DNA from: Steinernema hermaphroditum
Taxonomy: Eukaryota > Nematoda > Chromadorea > Rhabditida > Steinernematidae
Assembly (NCBI GenBank): GCA_030435675.1
Contig: CM059624.1
Span: 8,332,769 to 8,396,768, forward strand
Direction of reading: 5' to 3'
DNA length: 64,000 bases
The position numbers were made by a program, and so were the translations under genes. The notes beneath the pieces are model-generated. The model saw only the letters and a program-made list of their open reading frames with translations. It made no database searches and was not told the DNA's origin. Every line of letters starts with the position of its first letter. Positions within the stretch are counted from its first letter, which is position 1. Positions 21,391 through 31,908 of this stretch are shown in pieces.

Positions 21391-24300
21391 CGACGACTCA
21401 ATCTCATAATCCTGGCTCCTACTGGGATTCTGAACCGAACGGGCCGTTAGGGGTGTTCGAGAACCCGGTGGGTATCGCGTTAATTGATTATCGCGCGAGA
21501 GCCATCCTAATTCGACGGACTGCGCCGCTGATTTCCCGAAAACAATTATAGGACCTTCTGCGTTCAGATGTGCACTTCCCTTCGTGGCGGGACCCGTGCC
21601 GAACTGCACTCAGGGAAGTTGTACTCTCGGAGTGGTTTTGCGAGTCCGAATTTCATTTCCAAAGTTCCGAATAGGAATCCAGCTGATTGGAAGCGAATCT
21701 GTTTTTAGAATCTCCGCTGACAGAGCGCTGTGCCCGAAAAACAAAAGGCAAGGAGCGATAAGAAGATCAATTAGAGGCGCCAGGAGGCAGTGCACTTCCC
21801 TAACGTGAGGCAAAAATTAACTATTTGCTATTGTCCGATCTTCTATTTTGGGCAAAGACCTTCACGCTTTAGTGGCGCCCTGCTTCCAACTCTGTGGTCA
21901 TGTCAAGAGACAACAGTTGTGGTCAGAAGTGGCTCCGGAGGGGACTCTAGAAGTCCACCTGCGGAAACGACCTTCACTGCAGGGGTGCGCCAAAAAATAA
22001 TAAGACAGAGTGCGCGGCGCGCGACGAAAACAACTTTTGACGAATCGGGCAAAAGGCGCCCTCCGATGCCGGGGAGGTGTGGTAAATACCCGGATTTGTA
22101 GGCTCGGGCGTCTTATTGTGTCCGAGAGGAATGCGAATAACGAGCGGAGGCCACTTACGGGCGCGGTGATTCGAACAGAGATTTATTTGCTCGCCCATAC
22201 GGCATCTACAGTATCCAAGTGGAAATTACACCCCTTGGCGTATGCCAGATGAAAGACTGCTGCGGTGGAATGATCTGTGGCTGGAGAAGTGAGACACGAG
22301 GATATAGAAAAGGAACAAGGAGTTCGAGGTTGGGGAGTCTTGGAGCTGGAGAATGATCGACACTGAAGGCGTTGATGGCAAATGGCTAATGACGGAGTCA
22401 GAGAATTCCAAGTGTCACAAAAAGTGACGAGCAACTCGAAACAACTCGAAAACAAAGCTCAAATCAGCCGCGGACCTCGAGCTCGGAAGTGGTACAGGGC
22501 CAGTGCTTTCGGATTTCCGTTTTCGAATTTCCGTTTATGCAAAGGAGACTGTCCCGATGAAAAAGTGTGCAGTTCTGCGATGGGACGGATTGTTGGTGTT
22601 ATAGAGATACCTCCAAGATACCGCGACAGATGCTCACAAATCAAAGAGTTCGAACGGAGAGATGAGGTCGGAGCACACCGAACGGAAGAGCGCGAGGCGA
22701 AGTTCTTTTGAATTTTACATGATCGGAGTTGTTTTGTTTACGGCTGAGTGGCTTCTCCCTTTCATCCTCGTCCTGAGGTTATTTCTGCCGCGAAGCGATG
22801 CGGAACTACTCGAGGATCGGCTGGGGGGTCCGATGACACTCGCGGGCGCCTAATGACGGAGGCGATAATCGTCGAAGGGAGATCGGAAGAAAAAATCGCG
22901 AAAACAATGCGAAATCGGCACCGGAAGAGGGACTCTGTTATGAGTGCGCCGACCGAATGAAGCGCCGCTGGCTAATCGAGTCACAAAACTCAAAAAGTCG
23001 CGAATTGGTGGCCGTCCGCCCCCTCGACGCCAAAACAGGCGCCAGATTTGCCTATCAAGTGGAGCCTCGGGCGCTGCGCGACGTCCTCCAAATCGCCGTG
23101 CGAGCGATTCTGTTTTGGGGTGACTCAGCGCAGATCGGATGATCTTAGTCTCGCCCACAATTAGCATGGCAAGGGGTACGGTAGAAGAGGACGTTGTCTT
23201 CGTTCCTGGAACGCGTTGGAAAATAAATATGATTTGACGGAGATGTGCACATGCCATTTCCCCGCTTGGAACGTTTGGAATCCACTTGGGGGTACGGAGA
23301 AGCATTCCTTATTACGTACCTTCTGCGAATCGAGTTAGGAGCAAACATAGAGTATACAATTTCGGGAAGAATAACCATTTCTGTTCAAGGAGAACGTTCG
23401 CGAAAACAACGTCTTTGGCCTTGTGGGCACTTTTTAGACGCTCTATCTAATTTTGCTGACTTTGCCGAGAAGATATTTTTAGCGCCAGCCGAAAAAGAGA
23501 TTCAGAGACTTCGAAACGTGTGCAATCTGTGCCTAGCAGAAAAGGTTCGTGGACTGCGAGGCAGCTCCACCGAAATTAGGCGCCACATGAGACTAATGGC
23601 CCGGCTCCCCCGGGAGGATCGATGTTGCGGGAGGATCACTGACTGTGTGGAGTGACTATAAAGCTCAGCGGTCTTCATTTTTCCAAATTGTGAACAAAAA
23701 ACCTTTTAGTTGATCGTAAAAGTTGATCAGCGAAGATTTCGAAGTGAAGGGGCCAAGAGCAATCGGAAGACAGAAAGTGGTCATTAGCAGGGAGAGTCGG
23801 CGCGGGTAAATGGCGGATGACGTCGCGGAAGACGGTGGAATGCAAAACACGGGATGATTCTCCTCGAAACGCCCTTTCCGATGTACCCGCGTCAACAAAC
23901 ACGGCCGAGTTCTTCTTCCGTCAAAAGAACGCCGAAGGGGCGACGTCGAGGCCACTTAGCTCGATTCGCGATGCGCTGCTGAGGAGTCACTCGGACGAAT
24001 ATTAAAGCGACTCATGGCCACCGAGGTCCAATAACATTTTGAGGGAACTGACCAAACAAGGCCAATTTGCAGCGAATCGGCGCCCGCGGACGTTCCCCGG
24101 GGGCTCCTGGGAACGGAAGCCGTGTGCAAAACGGGAGAACTGAATAAACGCGTAATTAAGGCCTCGCGCCCTTCCTCGAGGTGCTCGGGTTGTCCGAAAG
24201 GAGTGCAGAGTGACCACTGCCCCGGCAAGAAGTCGATTTGCCGATGTTTGGACTCAGTGGGAGAGCTTGGAGTGCTAGAGGGATTGCAGGCTTTGGTAAT

Positions 24301-25061
24301 ATGCCCAGGTACGGTAGTCGGAAAAACAGATGGAAAACATTCGGAAAGCGAAACGAATAAACGACGTATAAAAAGGGAAAACGTCACTTAGCACTGGCGC
24401 TGTCTTTGTCCAAAACACGACGAATTCTGAAAGAAAGACTAAGTTTGAGGGAGGGATTCCAAATTCGCAGAAAACAGTGTCTGGAGTCAAAAGACTACGG
24501 TATAGGACAAAGAAGGACTAGACCTAGTCTAATTGAGGGGACGGATGCTAGATTCTAAAGACCACGGGAGATCCGTCAGACGTTCAAATTGCGTGGGAAC
24601 GAAGAGGAGCCGAATATTAACTTAACGTTGTTTTTACGCCGTCGTTTATTGTGTCCGAGTCGGAAGCGAAAACAAACAGAGAAACGGAGCCAATTCCAAT
24701 TTCGGTAAAACGAGTTGATTGGACCGCGGAAGTGGTTTCTCCAGAAGGGTCGAAGATTAGCGGTAGGCTGTGTTGGACGCGCCACGGATGAGGTGATGCA
24801 AGGGTTTATGGTACACTCCTGCATAAGAAAGAAGAAGAGTAGTAGGTTCAACATGGAAAAGAGTGTTTTTGTCTCCTCTTTGCTTTTTGAAGTGTTTATG
24901 AACAAATTATCACAACCTGCGTCCTATTTCGCCAAAGAAGCTCAGCATAGTACAGTATTTTCACACCCCAACTCGGCTTCCCAGTGAACAACAGCCAACG
25001 AGGTAGCGAGACCCTCATTATTTGGTTTGATCGTATCTACCATAATCGTTAATCCAAATTA
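21391..25061. other. Gene-poor stretch, nothing recognised
   Basis: 3.7 kb upstream of the minus-strand GPCR. Many overlapping open frames on both strands reach at most about 150 codons, but none has family features or a coherent splice pattern. Several copies of TACGGTA occur (23177, 24310, 24496). Confidence 0.4.
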
Positions 25062-25976
25062 TTGGGTTGATGCATAATAAATGAGCCTTTTTGAAAGTAG
25101 ATATTTATTACCAAAAAGGCACACAATCTAATCAAGGTATTTGCCGCTAGCATCAGCAACTTCAGCCCACTTTATGGCCCGCATTCGGATTCCTCGTTCG
25201 TAGAGTACCCGAGGTTTAAAATCGAAAAATGGTTTTGGTCAAATTTTCGACCTCTTCACCTTATTCTCAGTGGCTTTCTCTGATGTCTTCATTTACGGAC
25301 GCGTACAGATGACAGTAAGATAGAGCTAACAGAGCTCTATACGAACAACGAACATGAGTCTCACAGCTCAAAGTGGAGAGCCTTTGTGGGGGTCAACTTG
25401 AAAATACACGGCCTCGGAGAGTCGTATTTTTTAGGAATACAAGGGCCATTTTTTCTAAATTTGGCCTCTTTTTCCTTAAAGTAGAAATGAGCTCGTGAAG
25501 TCACTATGTGGGCATGATAGCTGTGAGCGATGGCTATCTGCTGCATGTCCCCGTTCCCTGTTATAGTACTTAACCATTTGGAAACATTGGAGTTGATGGA
25601 ACATGGTGATCCGAAACGGCCATCTTTTTGAGTTAGCCCATGCTGTGATATACGACGACCGCAGCGGTAGGTGCATTCAATAGGCAAGAACCAAGGATGT
25701 ACGTGGTAGAAGGCAGTCACCGTCCATCACACAAATGCTACCATAGGAAGTCCATACATCACTTCGTATTTCGCCATCTCGAGGTGCCAAAAAATGATCA
25801 TAAAAACAAAATAGACCCCCAACATCAAGAGGAATGTAACGGACAAGCCGCCAATGATGATGTAGAGTGAGAGCTAAATGTACTCAACAACGCACCAATC
25901 AATTATACCCCAGGAGTAAATATTGTAAAAATAAAGGATGTTTACCAAGGGGCTCATTTTCAATGCATCAACCCAA
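25062..25976 (-). mobile_element. Mariner-like non-autonomous element, copy B (most complete)
   Basis: A 915-bp element with termini TTGGGTTGATGCAT and its complement, flanked by TA on both sides (25060-25061 and 25977-25978). The inverted repeats extend about 25 bp (..AATAAATGAGCC / GGGGCTCATTTTC). On the minus strand the last codons read VLYERGIRMRAIKWAEVA, then DASGKYLD and stop, which matches the end of a mariner transposase. The rest is not transposase. Its first half encodes a broken frame with hydrophobic segments resembling the N-terminal part of nematode Str/Srh/Sri chemoreceptors (inference; see findings). Confidence 0.8.
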
Positions 25977-25978
25977 TA

Positions 25979-27215
25979 GATTTGTCACAAATTGTATTCG
26001 TGATTTTTTAGCAGCAAAGACCGTCAAGTCGATCTCCTAACAAGCAAGAGCTACTTGTTCCTCGTTCACTATAGCCACAATCTGCTCTTACTTTCCACAG
26101 GTGTTCATTGCTAACGTCGTTTGGGCTGATTGTATCCAATACTTTTCCTCATTACTCATGCACTCCGTCGGGAAATATCCACGCGAAACTTACACACAAC
26201 GTCTCCAGAAAATTCTCCGTCAAAACACCTTTATAAGTCCCGACTGTTCCTAAAGAGAATATCTCAAAATAACGCACGCTGAAAATTGGCCATTTAGGTG
26301 ACGTCTTTAAAGAGAACGCCATTTCAAAAAAAGCTGAAAATCGGGCGCGCGCAAATTGGCAAATGGCTCCTTTTAGGCAATTTCGAGCGGTTTTGCTTTC
26401 ACAGCTATTGCCAAGTTACTTCGGAGCCGTAGATGGAGGTCACGGCGGACTGTGGCCGCTCTTAGTTCCATGAGAACTCTCCCCGCGCACGTTGATTAAG
26501 AGCACTTAAGAGGTCGAAAGTGAAGTGATTACGTTGATGCAATCAGAAGGAGAGCAGCTGATACTACTCAAGTACATAGTTCGCCGACCTTTTATAGATT
26601 AGACTTGATTTCAATTCCAGGTGCATACTCATAGCAACTGGGCCGAGGAATTTGCTCAACAATCACACATCACATGTATCACCCAAATTTTGGGCCGAAA
26701 GGAGAGAAATTTGTCAAGTACGGTAACGTTGCTCCTTCTGGCCGATGGCGGATGTCCGAAAAGCGGCCAAAACAGAACAAGATTAAAAGAGGCGACTGCA
26801 GGAGAGGAGTGGAAGAGGAAGTGACGACGTCACTCTCGACTCGCATAGCCAACTTTTCCTTTCATCGCGGAATCATCGCCAAAGTTCGTTTCCATCGGCT
26901 CAAAAATCGAATTGCCCGAGGCGCTCGGCCGTCTCTAAACCGCGCGTAAGGGGCTTGGCTTAAAGTCCGCAGAAGTCGCAACTTCGGGCACCCCGGGAGG
27001 GGCCAAAACATCGACGTGATTGGGGCCGTTTGTTTCCATTCGATCCGAGCTCGGCAAGCGCTATTTATGGAAGTTGGTGGTGATTGTCCCTTCAAGATGT
27101 CATCGTGGGCAGATTCCCGAAGATCCCCTCGGGACCGCCAAACTAAGCACTAGAACCAGCGCAAATCACCCGTTTATTCTCGCTCAAAAGGCACTCAGAA
27201 AGTGAAACTCAGCAG
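25979..27215. other. No gene seen
   Basis: 1.2 kb between mariner-like copy B and the small minus-strand gene. The open frames here overlap on both strands and carry no recognisable domain. Confidence 0.4.
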
Positions 27216-27650
27216 AAGCATGTCGACGATGAATATGAGGAGGACGCCGGCTACGATGTCCATCTTAGCCCAGCGCCGCTTACTGTACTCCATCGAGGAC
27301 TCCGCCGATGACGTCTGCGTTTCACTTAAACTTTGCTAGGTTACGGTAGCTAGAGAGAACGAAATACCAAAAACAGTTCGTGTGGTCGACGCTGATCTGG
27401 CCGAGGATGGACATGCACGAGTGGCTCTGTTTGAAGAAGAAGGGGTTCGCTTTGGAGACTCCTTGAGCACACTTGACGTCGCAACAGCGATTGAAGACCA
27501 TGCAGTCCGAAAAGGAGGCCTGAAGGAGGATTACGGTATGGACAATACACGGAACAGTAACCTGAGAAAGACATTCTTTAGTCATTTCCTCATTTCCATT
27601 CGAGGATGCGAAGAGAACGAAGATTAAAACGAGGAGAGGAATCGGCACTC
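27216..27650 (-). CDS. Small cysteine-rich secreted or membrane protein, 5' end unresolved
   Basis: An exon beginning near 27650, after an acceptor-like TTCTTTAG, encodes a hydrophobic run (PIPLLVLIFVLFASS) that looks like a signal-peptide core, followed by EEMTKECLSQ. After a 42-nt intron the frame continues with six to eight cysteines (SDCMVFNRCCDVKCAQ, HSCMS, TNCF). Downstream, 27216-27320 encodes SSMEYSKRRWAKMD and a hydrophobic end (IVAGVLLIFIVDMLLLSFTF), which could be a C-terminal membrane anchor. Joining it in frame needs a splice I could not fix. No ATG was found in the first exon, so one more 5' exon is likely. The function is unknown. Confidence 0.4.
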
Positions 27651-29700
27651 TAAAGAAGAATCGTAAGCAGAGATTGGCTTGATGTTTATGTCAACACAAT
27701 AGGTAATTCTGAACAGGTCATGCCACATCGGCAACTGTAAATGAATTCCTAGTGCTTGGCTTGGCGTGGCCTGTATTTCTGCGCTTCGATCAGTGGTCAT
27801 CTGCACATCACGTTTTGTGTGGCGCGAGGCAGCTGAAGTCGTTCAATTACGACAGAAAGTGCGAAGACAAGGCAGGTCGGGACTACAAGTGAAGAGAACC
27901 TACCTGGAGGACCATCTCATGACATGAACGAGCAGATGGAGTGGGAGCGCTGAAACGGAGTCTATCAGTGGCAGGTTAAGGGCGCCGATTGGGCAATAAT
28001 CCCGACAAGGGCCAGCAGCGCGCGGCCTTTTGTCGCCAGATGTTGCGCCGACGATCGATCGGACCGTCGGGAGGGAGAGGAGCAGAAGCCGCGCGGGAAA
28101 GGTGCATCTGGACGGCGCTTTCGTAAACAAACGAATGTTTACGCGCGGCGGAATTATTCAAATGAAAGAGAGAGCGCGCGGCAGTCGGTTGGGAATAACG
28201 GCCTTGACTCCCTTAGGACGTGATAATTGGCGCAACGTTATGCAGAGCCGGTAAATGAGAGGCACGGAGGCGGCGGCCAGGTCGGTGTGCCTTCGAGGAA
28301 GCCCTCTGACAATTCGCCGTCGACGCCAAGGGGGAAACCAGATTCGCGCGACGCCCGAGGGAACCGGTCGCCGCTTCTTCGATCGCTCGATTGCGCAATC
28401 GACGAAAGCGAAACTGCGCAGGCTTGCCGAACAGCAGAAACGATCGACGAAAGGGGTGAGAGGCGATTATTGTATCCCTCACGAAACTCTTCAAAAGCTC
28501 CCACCACGAAAAATTGGTGCGCCATTTCCCGCCATCGGCAGATTTACAAGAGAAATTGGTCATTGTCACAGTTTTTGTTCACTTTTCTCGCGAGTTACGC
28601 GATCTCGCTAGAATTGCTGAGCGTAATTTTGTTCAGCACCGTTCAGCGCGCCGAATGAGCCCAGATTTGTGCCGATCCGAGCAATATCCACAGAGAAATA
28701 AGCTTTACATTAGGTTCTCCTTTCAACATACCGGGTTTTGGCCCATTTCTGGCATAGGACAGGGAACTTTCAGGGGATTTGGCTGGGTGAACCCTCATTT
28801 ATTTATGTTGTACGCGATGTTTTGCTGAAAGTTCCCTGTCCTATACTAGAAATGGGTCGAAATCCGGGTTGTTGAAAACGCAAGTTGATGTAAAGCTTAT
28901 TTCTCTGTGGATATTGCTCGGATCGGCACAAACACGGGCTCATTCGGCGCGCTAAACGATGCTGAACAAAAAACAAAACAAAGTCAAAGCAATTCTAGCG
29001 AGATCGCGCAACTCGCGAGGAAGTGATTAGGAAAATGAAGGGTTAAAAAGGGTCAAAAAAGGGTTCTTAGGGATGAGAACAGCAGGTGAATCTTGATGTT
29101 GAACAAACACATAAAGTTCCATTGTTCAACGACGTGATTAGAACTGTGACATTTTCACTGTATAGTCAATGTTGTTAGCTCTCGTAACTGATTCCCGCAT
29201 TTGGAGGTCGTACAGGTCGTAGAGAGTTGTAAACCGAGTCGACAAACCGAGAGATTACCTCTGGCGAGGGTAGTCGAACTCGTTTCTTTGACTCCAATTC
29301 CCGTCGGAGGGCTGCTTCCGCCGTTTGTTTTCTTTTTTCGCACTTTGCAACTCCGGAACGCCCTCGCCCATTGTTTGTCTCTCAATCAAGTTCCTCCTTC
29401 GGGACGCAGTCCAAACAATTGGTTTCGTTAGGCGTGTTTTGAGCGTTCATCTTGACGAATTTGGGACACAAAAACGAAGGGCAAACGACGAATGGGAGTG
29501 AACGACAGAGGGGACTGTCGACGCCAAAGAGCGTTCCTCGTCGTTCTTGGAATGAAAGAAACAATGAAGACTGAGTCAGCCGTCATTTTGATATGTTAAA
29601 GTTTTTCTACACTAGGGAAGCGCAGTCTATTTCCTGTCAAATGACATTTAGATTGCTTGATTTACGCAATTCTTTGTTGCTTTTTCGTTTCATAGATCTA
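27651..29700. other. Intergenic stretch with one long hairpin
   Basis: Two kilobases without a recognisable gene. The only clear structure is the inverted repeat at 28586-29019. Open frames inside it are mirrored on both arms and follow from the repeat. Confidence 0.45.
28586..29019. repeat. Long inverted repeat (two arms of about 190 bp, 51-bp loop)
   Basis: The left arm 28586-28773 and right arm 28825-29019 are reverse complements with scattered mismatches and one indel cluster. Shared blocks include CTCGCGAGTT.CGCGATCTCG, GCGCGCCGAATGAGCCC, CCGATCCGAGCAATATCCAC and CTATACTAGAAATGGG-type sequence. I could not define a target-site duplication. It may be a fold-back transposon or an inverted duplication. 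Confidence 0.8.
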
Positions 29701-30411
29701 TTGGGCTCGTGCATGGGAAATGGCCCATGATATAAATATGGCATTATTTCGCAACGTTTACTCCCAAGGCATAACCGATGAGCTCATTGCGGAGTACAAT
29801 GAACTCGCACTCTACACCGTGATCGGCAGCATCACCGTGAACCGTTACATTCTCTTGATGTTAAAGGGCTATGGTATCTTAATTTTTCTCATTTTGGTAC
29901 CTCGACATTGCGAAATGCGATGTTTCCAATGTTTCCATCTGGTTAAGTACTATAGCAGACAACGAATATGCAGCAGGTAGCTCACAGCCCACTAACTCAC
30001 ACCTACCATGCCCATAACGACTTCACAAGGTAATTTCTATTTTACAGAAAAAGAGGCAAAATGCTGCCTACTGCCCGAGGCCGTGTATGTATATCCAAGT
30101 TGACATCCACAAAGACTCTCCACTTCGAGTTGAGAGATCCCTGTTTGTATATTCATATCTCAGCACTCTGAAAGCTCTATCTTACCACCAATTTGTAAGT
30201 GACAGTATCAAAGGAAACCATTCAGAATAAGGTGAAGAGGTCGAAAATCGGACCAAAAACATTTCTTGATTTTAAACCGTGCGTATTCTACGAACAAGGA
30301 ATTCTGATGTTGGCCAAAAAAGGGCTGAAGATGTACATAAGAATGATGAACACTTTGACTGAAAGTAGTGCAAGTATCGAACGAGTTAAACGATCAAAAT
30401 ATACAAATTGA
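29701..30411 (+). mobile_element. Mariner-like non-autonomous element, copy C, internally deleted
   Basis: It starts TTGGGCTCGTGCATGGG after a TA and follows copies A and B through NVYSQGITDELIAEY and a hydrophobic segment. It then jumps from the equivalent of GAAATGCGA to TGTTTCCAATGTTTCC, so a block is missing. Near the right end it keeps a decayed transposase tail (FYEQGILMLAKKGLK). The right terminus is too degraded to place exactly. Confidence 0.65.
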
Positions 30412-30819
30412 GTTTCTAGGGGGTTCTGTGAATGGTACGCCTAGACTTTGCAGAGTTTAGTCGAAGAAAGTGGTTGATTAGCGAAAAACCGCGTAGACTT
30501 CAGAGATGCTTGAGCCTAAATTATTCTTGGGAGAATTTCGCTTTATATTTTGTATTTATTATATATTTATTAAAGACACACTCTCAGTTTGCACAAATGA
30601 TCAGTTTGCACAAAGGAATAGCATCGCTTTTTACATTTGAATTTCAAAATTTCCGCGGCAGTATTTGTAAATTCTAGATTTCGGTTTTATACTTCATTTC
30701 GGAATATAACGGAACAATTCTGAATAGTAATAAGTATCACTGACATCGATCTTCTCATATAATATTTGTTCCTTCGTGTGACGAAGATGGTGATCCAATC
30801 CATGATCCAATCCGTGATC
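30412..30819. other. AT-rich sequence, nothing recognised
   Basis: About 400 bp with long A/T runs between mariner-like copy C and the next open frame. No gene or RNA is seen. Confidence 0.4.
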
Positions 30820-31140
30820 CTATATCCAATGACGAGACGTCAAAGGCAGCGTCTTCCCTGGCGGCTTATGGGGGTTTAGCGGGTTCGTGAGGAAGACGTT
30901 CTCCCCAACATCGATGACGATCGTAGGAAGATCCGTTCGCCGATTTTTCAGGATTGCACGACATCCTGTGCACATGTCAGCGCCCTTGATTTGTCCACAA
31001 GCCGTCGTATAATTGGCCCGAAGCTTAGTCCAGGTGTAGACATAAGCAGGATCCTCATCGTCCATGCTGATCGGCGTAATGATCAGATTCCTACAGCCAT
31101 AGCGATTGTAGAAGTTCCAAGCTATGCTACCATAAGGCAT
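30820..31140 (-). CDS. Possible protein or terminal exon, unknown
   Basis: A minus-strand frame from the ATG at 31138-31140 to a stop at 30820 encodes about 106 residues with balanced composition, including CRNLIITPISMDDEDP, four further cysteines (ACGQIKGADMCTGC) and PTIVIDVGENVFLTNP. It reads like real protein but matches no family I know. The frame stays open to 31161 without an ATG, so this may be the last exon of a longer gene, or a remnant. The surroundings are repeat-rich. Confidence 0.3.
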   Translation of the reverse strand: MPYGSIAWNFYNRYGCRNLIITPISMDDEDPAYVYTWTKLRANYTTACGQIKGADMCTGCRAILKNRRTDLPTIVIDVGENVFLTNPLNPHKPPGKTLPLTSRHWI

Positions 31141-31908
31141 ATTGAGTAAGATCAGGAGCACTTGTTACAAATATGTCTCAAGGGGAGAGGACCTAGTACT
31201 TTTGCATCATTATCACTGGAGGGGTGTGGTATGAATAGACCAGGGAAGACAGGGACAAGTGGTGAGCTCAAGCCTTCGAGGAAACACATGTTAAAACCAT
31301 AATGATTCAATTTTCGATTGAAACTGGCAGAAAATCTGATTTGCGTCTGATTTGCACAGTTGCACAACATTAAGGCACTGTTTCGCGATCAAAATATGGA
31401 AATGTATACTGTTTCTAGGAGTCAAAATATGATCCATTTGCAAACAGTATCCATTCGTATATTAAAATTTAAAAATGGATGCTGTTCCTACTAAGCATTC
31501 TATCCGTTACACGCGGCTTCTCAGAGGTGGTGCAAACGTGCAAATTCCGTGAAATGCTTCTTGTTTCTGTGCCCTATCACCCTCCTGCTCCTTCCTCGCC
31601 TCTCTATTAATCCGCTTATCATCATCCTCCAGTGACTCTTCCCACAATTCGCTACTTTCCACAAACAAAAAGTCCTCAAACCTTCAGGTGAGCTCCTTCT
31701 CACATGGCCCCGACCCGCTGGCGGGACGCTGGACTCGCTATCAGCGGCCACTTTTTGATAACGATGTTGTCGTCCTGTGTGCGTGTTGCCCCCTCCGATG
31801 ATGTATCGCCTTCTCCGAGTGTTCCCTCCAGACGAACACGATCGTCGTCCATCGATCAACTCCGTACCAAAAAGCTTTCCTCTGTCACCTACTTCCCGCG
31901 CCCTCCAA
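31141..31908. other. Region upstream of the ENPP-like gene
   Basis: No convincing gene. The frame that contains the ENPP start is open from 31777, so a longer N-terminus beginning there is possible. A small hairpin (AACAGTATCCAT / ATGGATGCTGTT) lies near 31443-31485. Confidence 0.4.
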
